Positions 63,967 to 64,000 of a stretch of DNA of 64,000 nt are shown piece after piece; positions within the stretch are counted from its first letter, which is position 1, and each line of letters opens with the position of its first letter. The stretch is taken from contig NZ_CP047095.1 in NCBI RefSeq assembly GCF_009806575.1, positions 1,678,001 to 1,742,000 of the forward strand, read 5' to 3'. A program made the position numbers and the translations under genes. The notes beneath the pieces are model-generated. The model was not told the origin of the DNA. It was given only the letters and a program-made list of their open reading frames with translations, and did no database searches. This DNA is from Rossellomorea marisflavi. GTDB taxonomy: Bacteria; Bacillota; Bacilli; Bacillales; Bacillaceae_B.

Positions 63967-64000
63967 TCGATCACCTCCTTGATACATAGTGTGCGCAGTG

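Noticed and set aside
1-64000. Prophage, transposon, CRISPR or defence island
   Set aside because: No integrase, transposase, repeat-spacer array, restriction enzyme or toxin-antitoxin pair was found; gene content is core metabolism and sporulation.

Overview
The window is ordinary chromosome of a spore-forming Bacillaceae bacterium. The evidence is an alpha/beta small acid-soluble spore protein, Spo0E and KinE homologues, SigI/RsgI, strong AGGAGG-type ribosome binding sites with frequent GTG/TTG starts, and dense U-tailed hairpin terminators. Gene order from about 23.5 to 63.8 kb follows, from memory, the ykoY-sigI-rsgI-sspD-ktrD-ykrP-kinE-ogt-mtn-spo0E-mhqR-ykvI-ykvS-pts-ykwB-patA-que region of Bacillus subtilis, with insertions (pepF, an RND pump, a MoxR/DUF58 module). 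A Bacillus/Rossellomorea-like host is my inference. No prophage, plasmid, CRISPR array, rRNA or tRNA was seen.

Layout. 0-4 kb: start of a nucleoside hydrolase, an RpiR-type regulator divergent from gndA, and a SurA-N lipoprotein. 4-8 kb: class Ia ribonucleotide reductase nrdAB behind two NrdR boxes and an adenosylcobalamin riboswitch with its own terminator. 8-16 kb: DUF3243 protein, OsmC, YihY/BrkB, M42 peptidase, a MurE-like ligase, NupC and RF3. 16-24 kb: EAL protein, an NhaC-family transporter under a tyrosine T-box, membrane proteins, an RND pump, and YkoY/TerC under a Mn2+ (yybP-ykoY) riboswitch. 24-32 kb: a 300-bp element with terminal inverted repeats, sigI-rsgI, a spore protein, KtrD, two tiny overlapping genes, a B12-binding radical SAM protein and an acyltransferase. 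32-44 kb: KinE, Ogt, an ArsR protein and the full methionine salvage set (mtnKA and mtnU leftward, mtnE and mtnWXBD rightward) with two SAM-I riboswitches, then Spo0E. 44-56 kb: MhqR, PepF, a SwrC-like pump, YkvI, YkvS, an SDR and MoxR-DUF58-membrane protein. 56-64 kb: ptsHI, GNAT, PatA, CorA, and queCDE behind a preQ1 riboswitch.

Two themes stand out. The window carries six metabolite- or tRNA-sensing leaders (AdoCbl, tRNA-Tyr, Mn2+, SAM twice, preQ1). The most interesting puts aerobic class Ia ribonucleotide reductase under both NrdR and B12 control, which predicts a B12-dependent class II enzyme elsewhere in the genome. Second, four genes between 38.2 and 49.5 kb (mtnU, mtnE, pepF twice, swrC) are broken by frameshifts, each repaired by adding one G to a G-run. 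That pattern looks more like homopolymer undercalling than gene decay. I found no clearly new multi-gene system; the best leads are regulatory or concern small elements.
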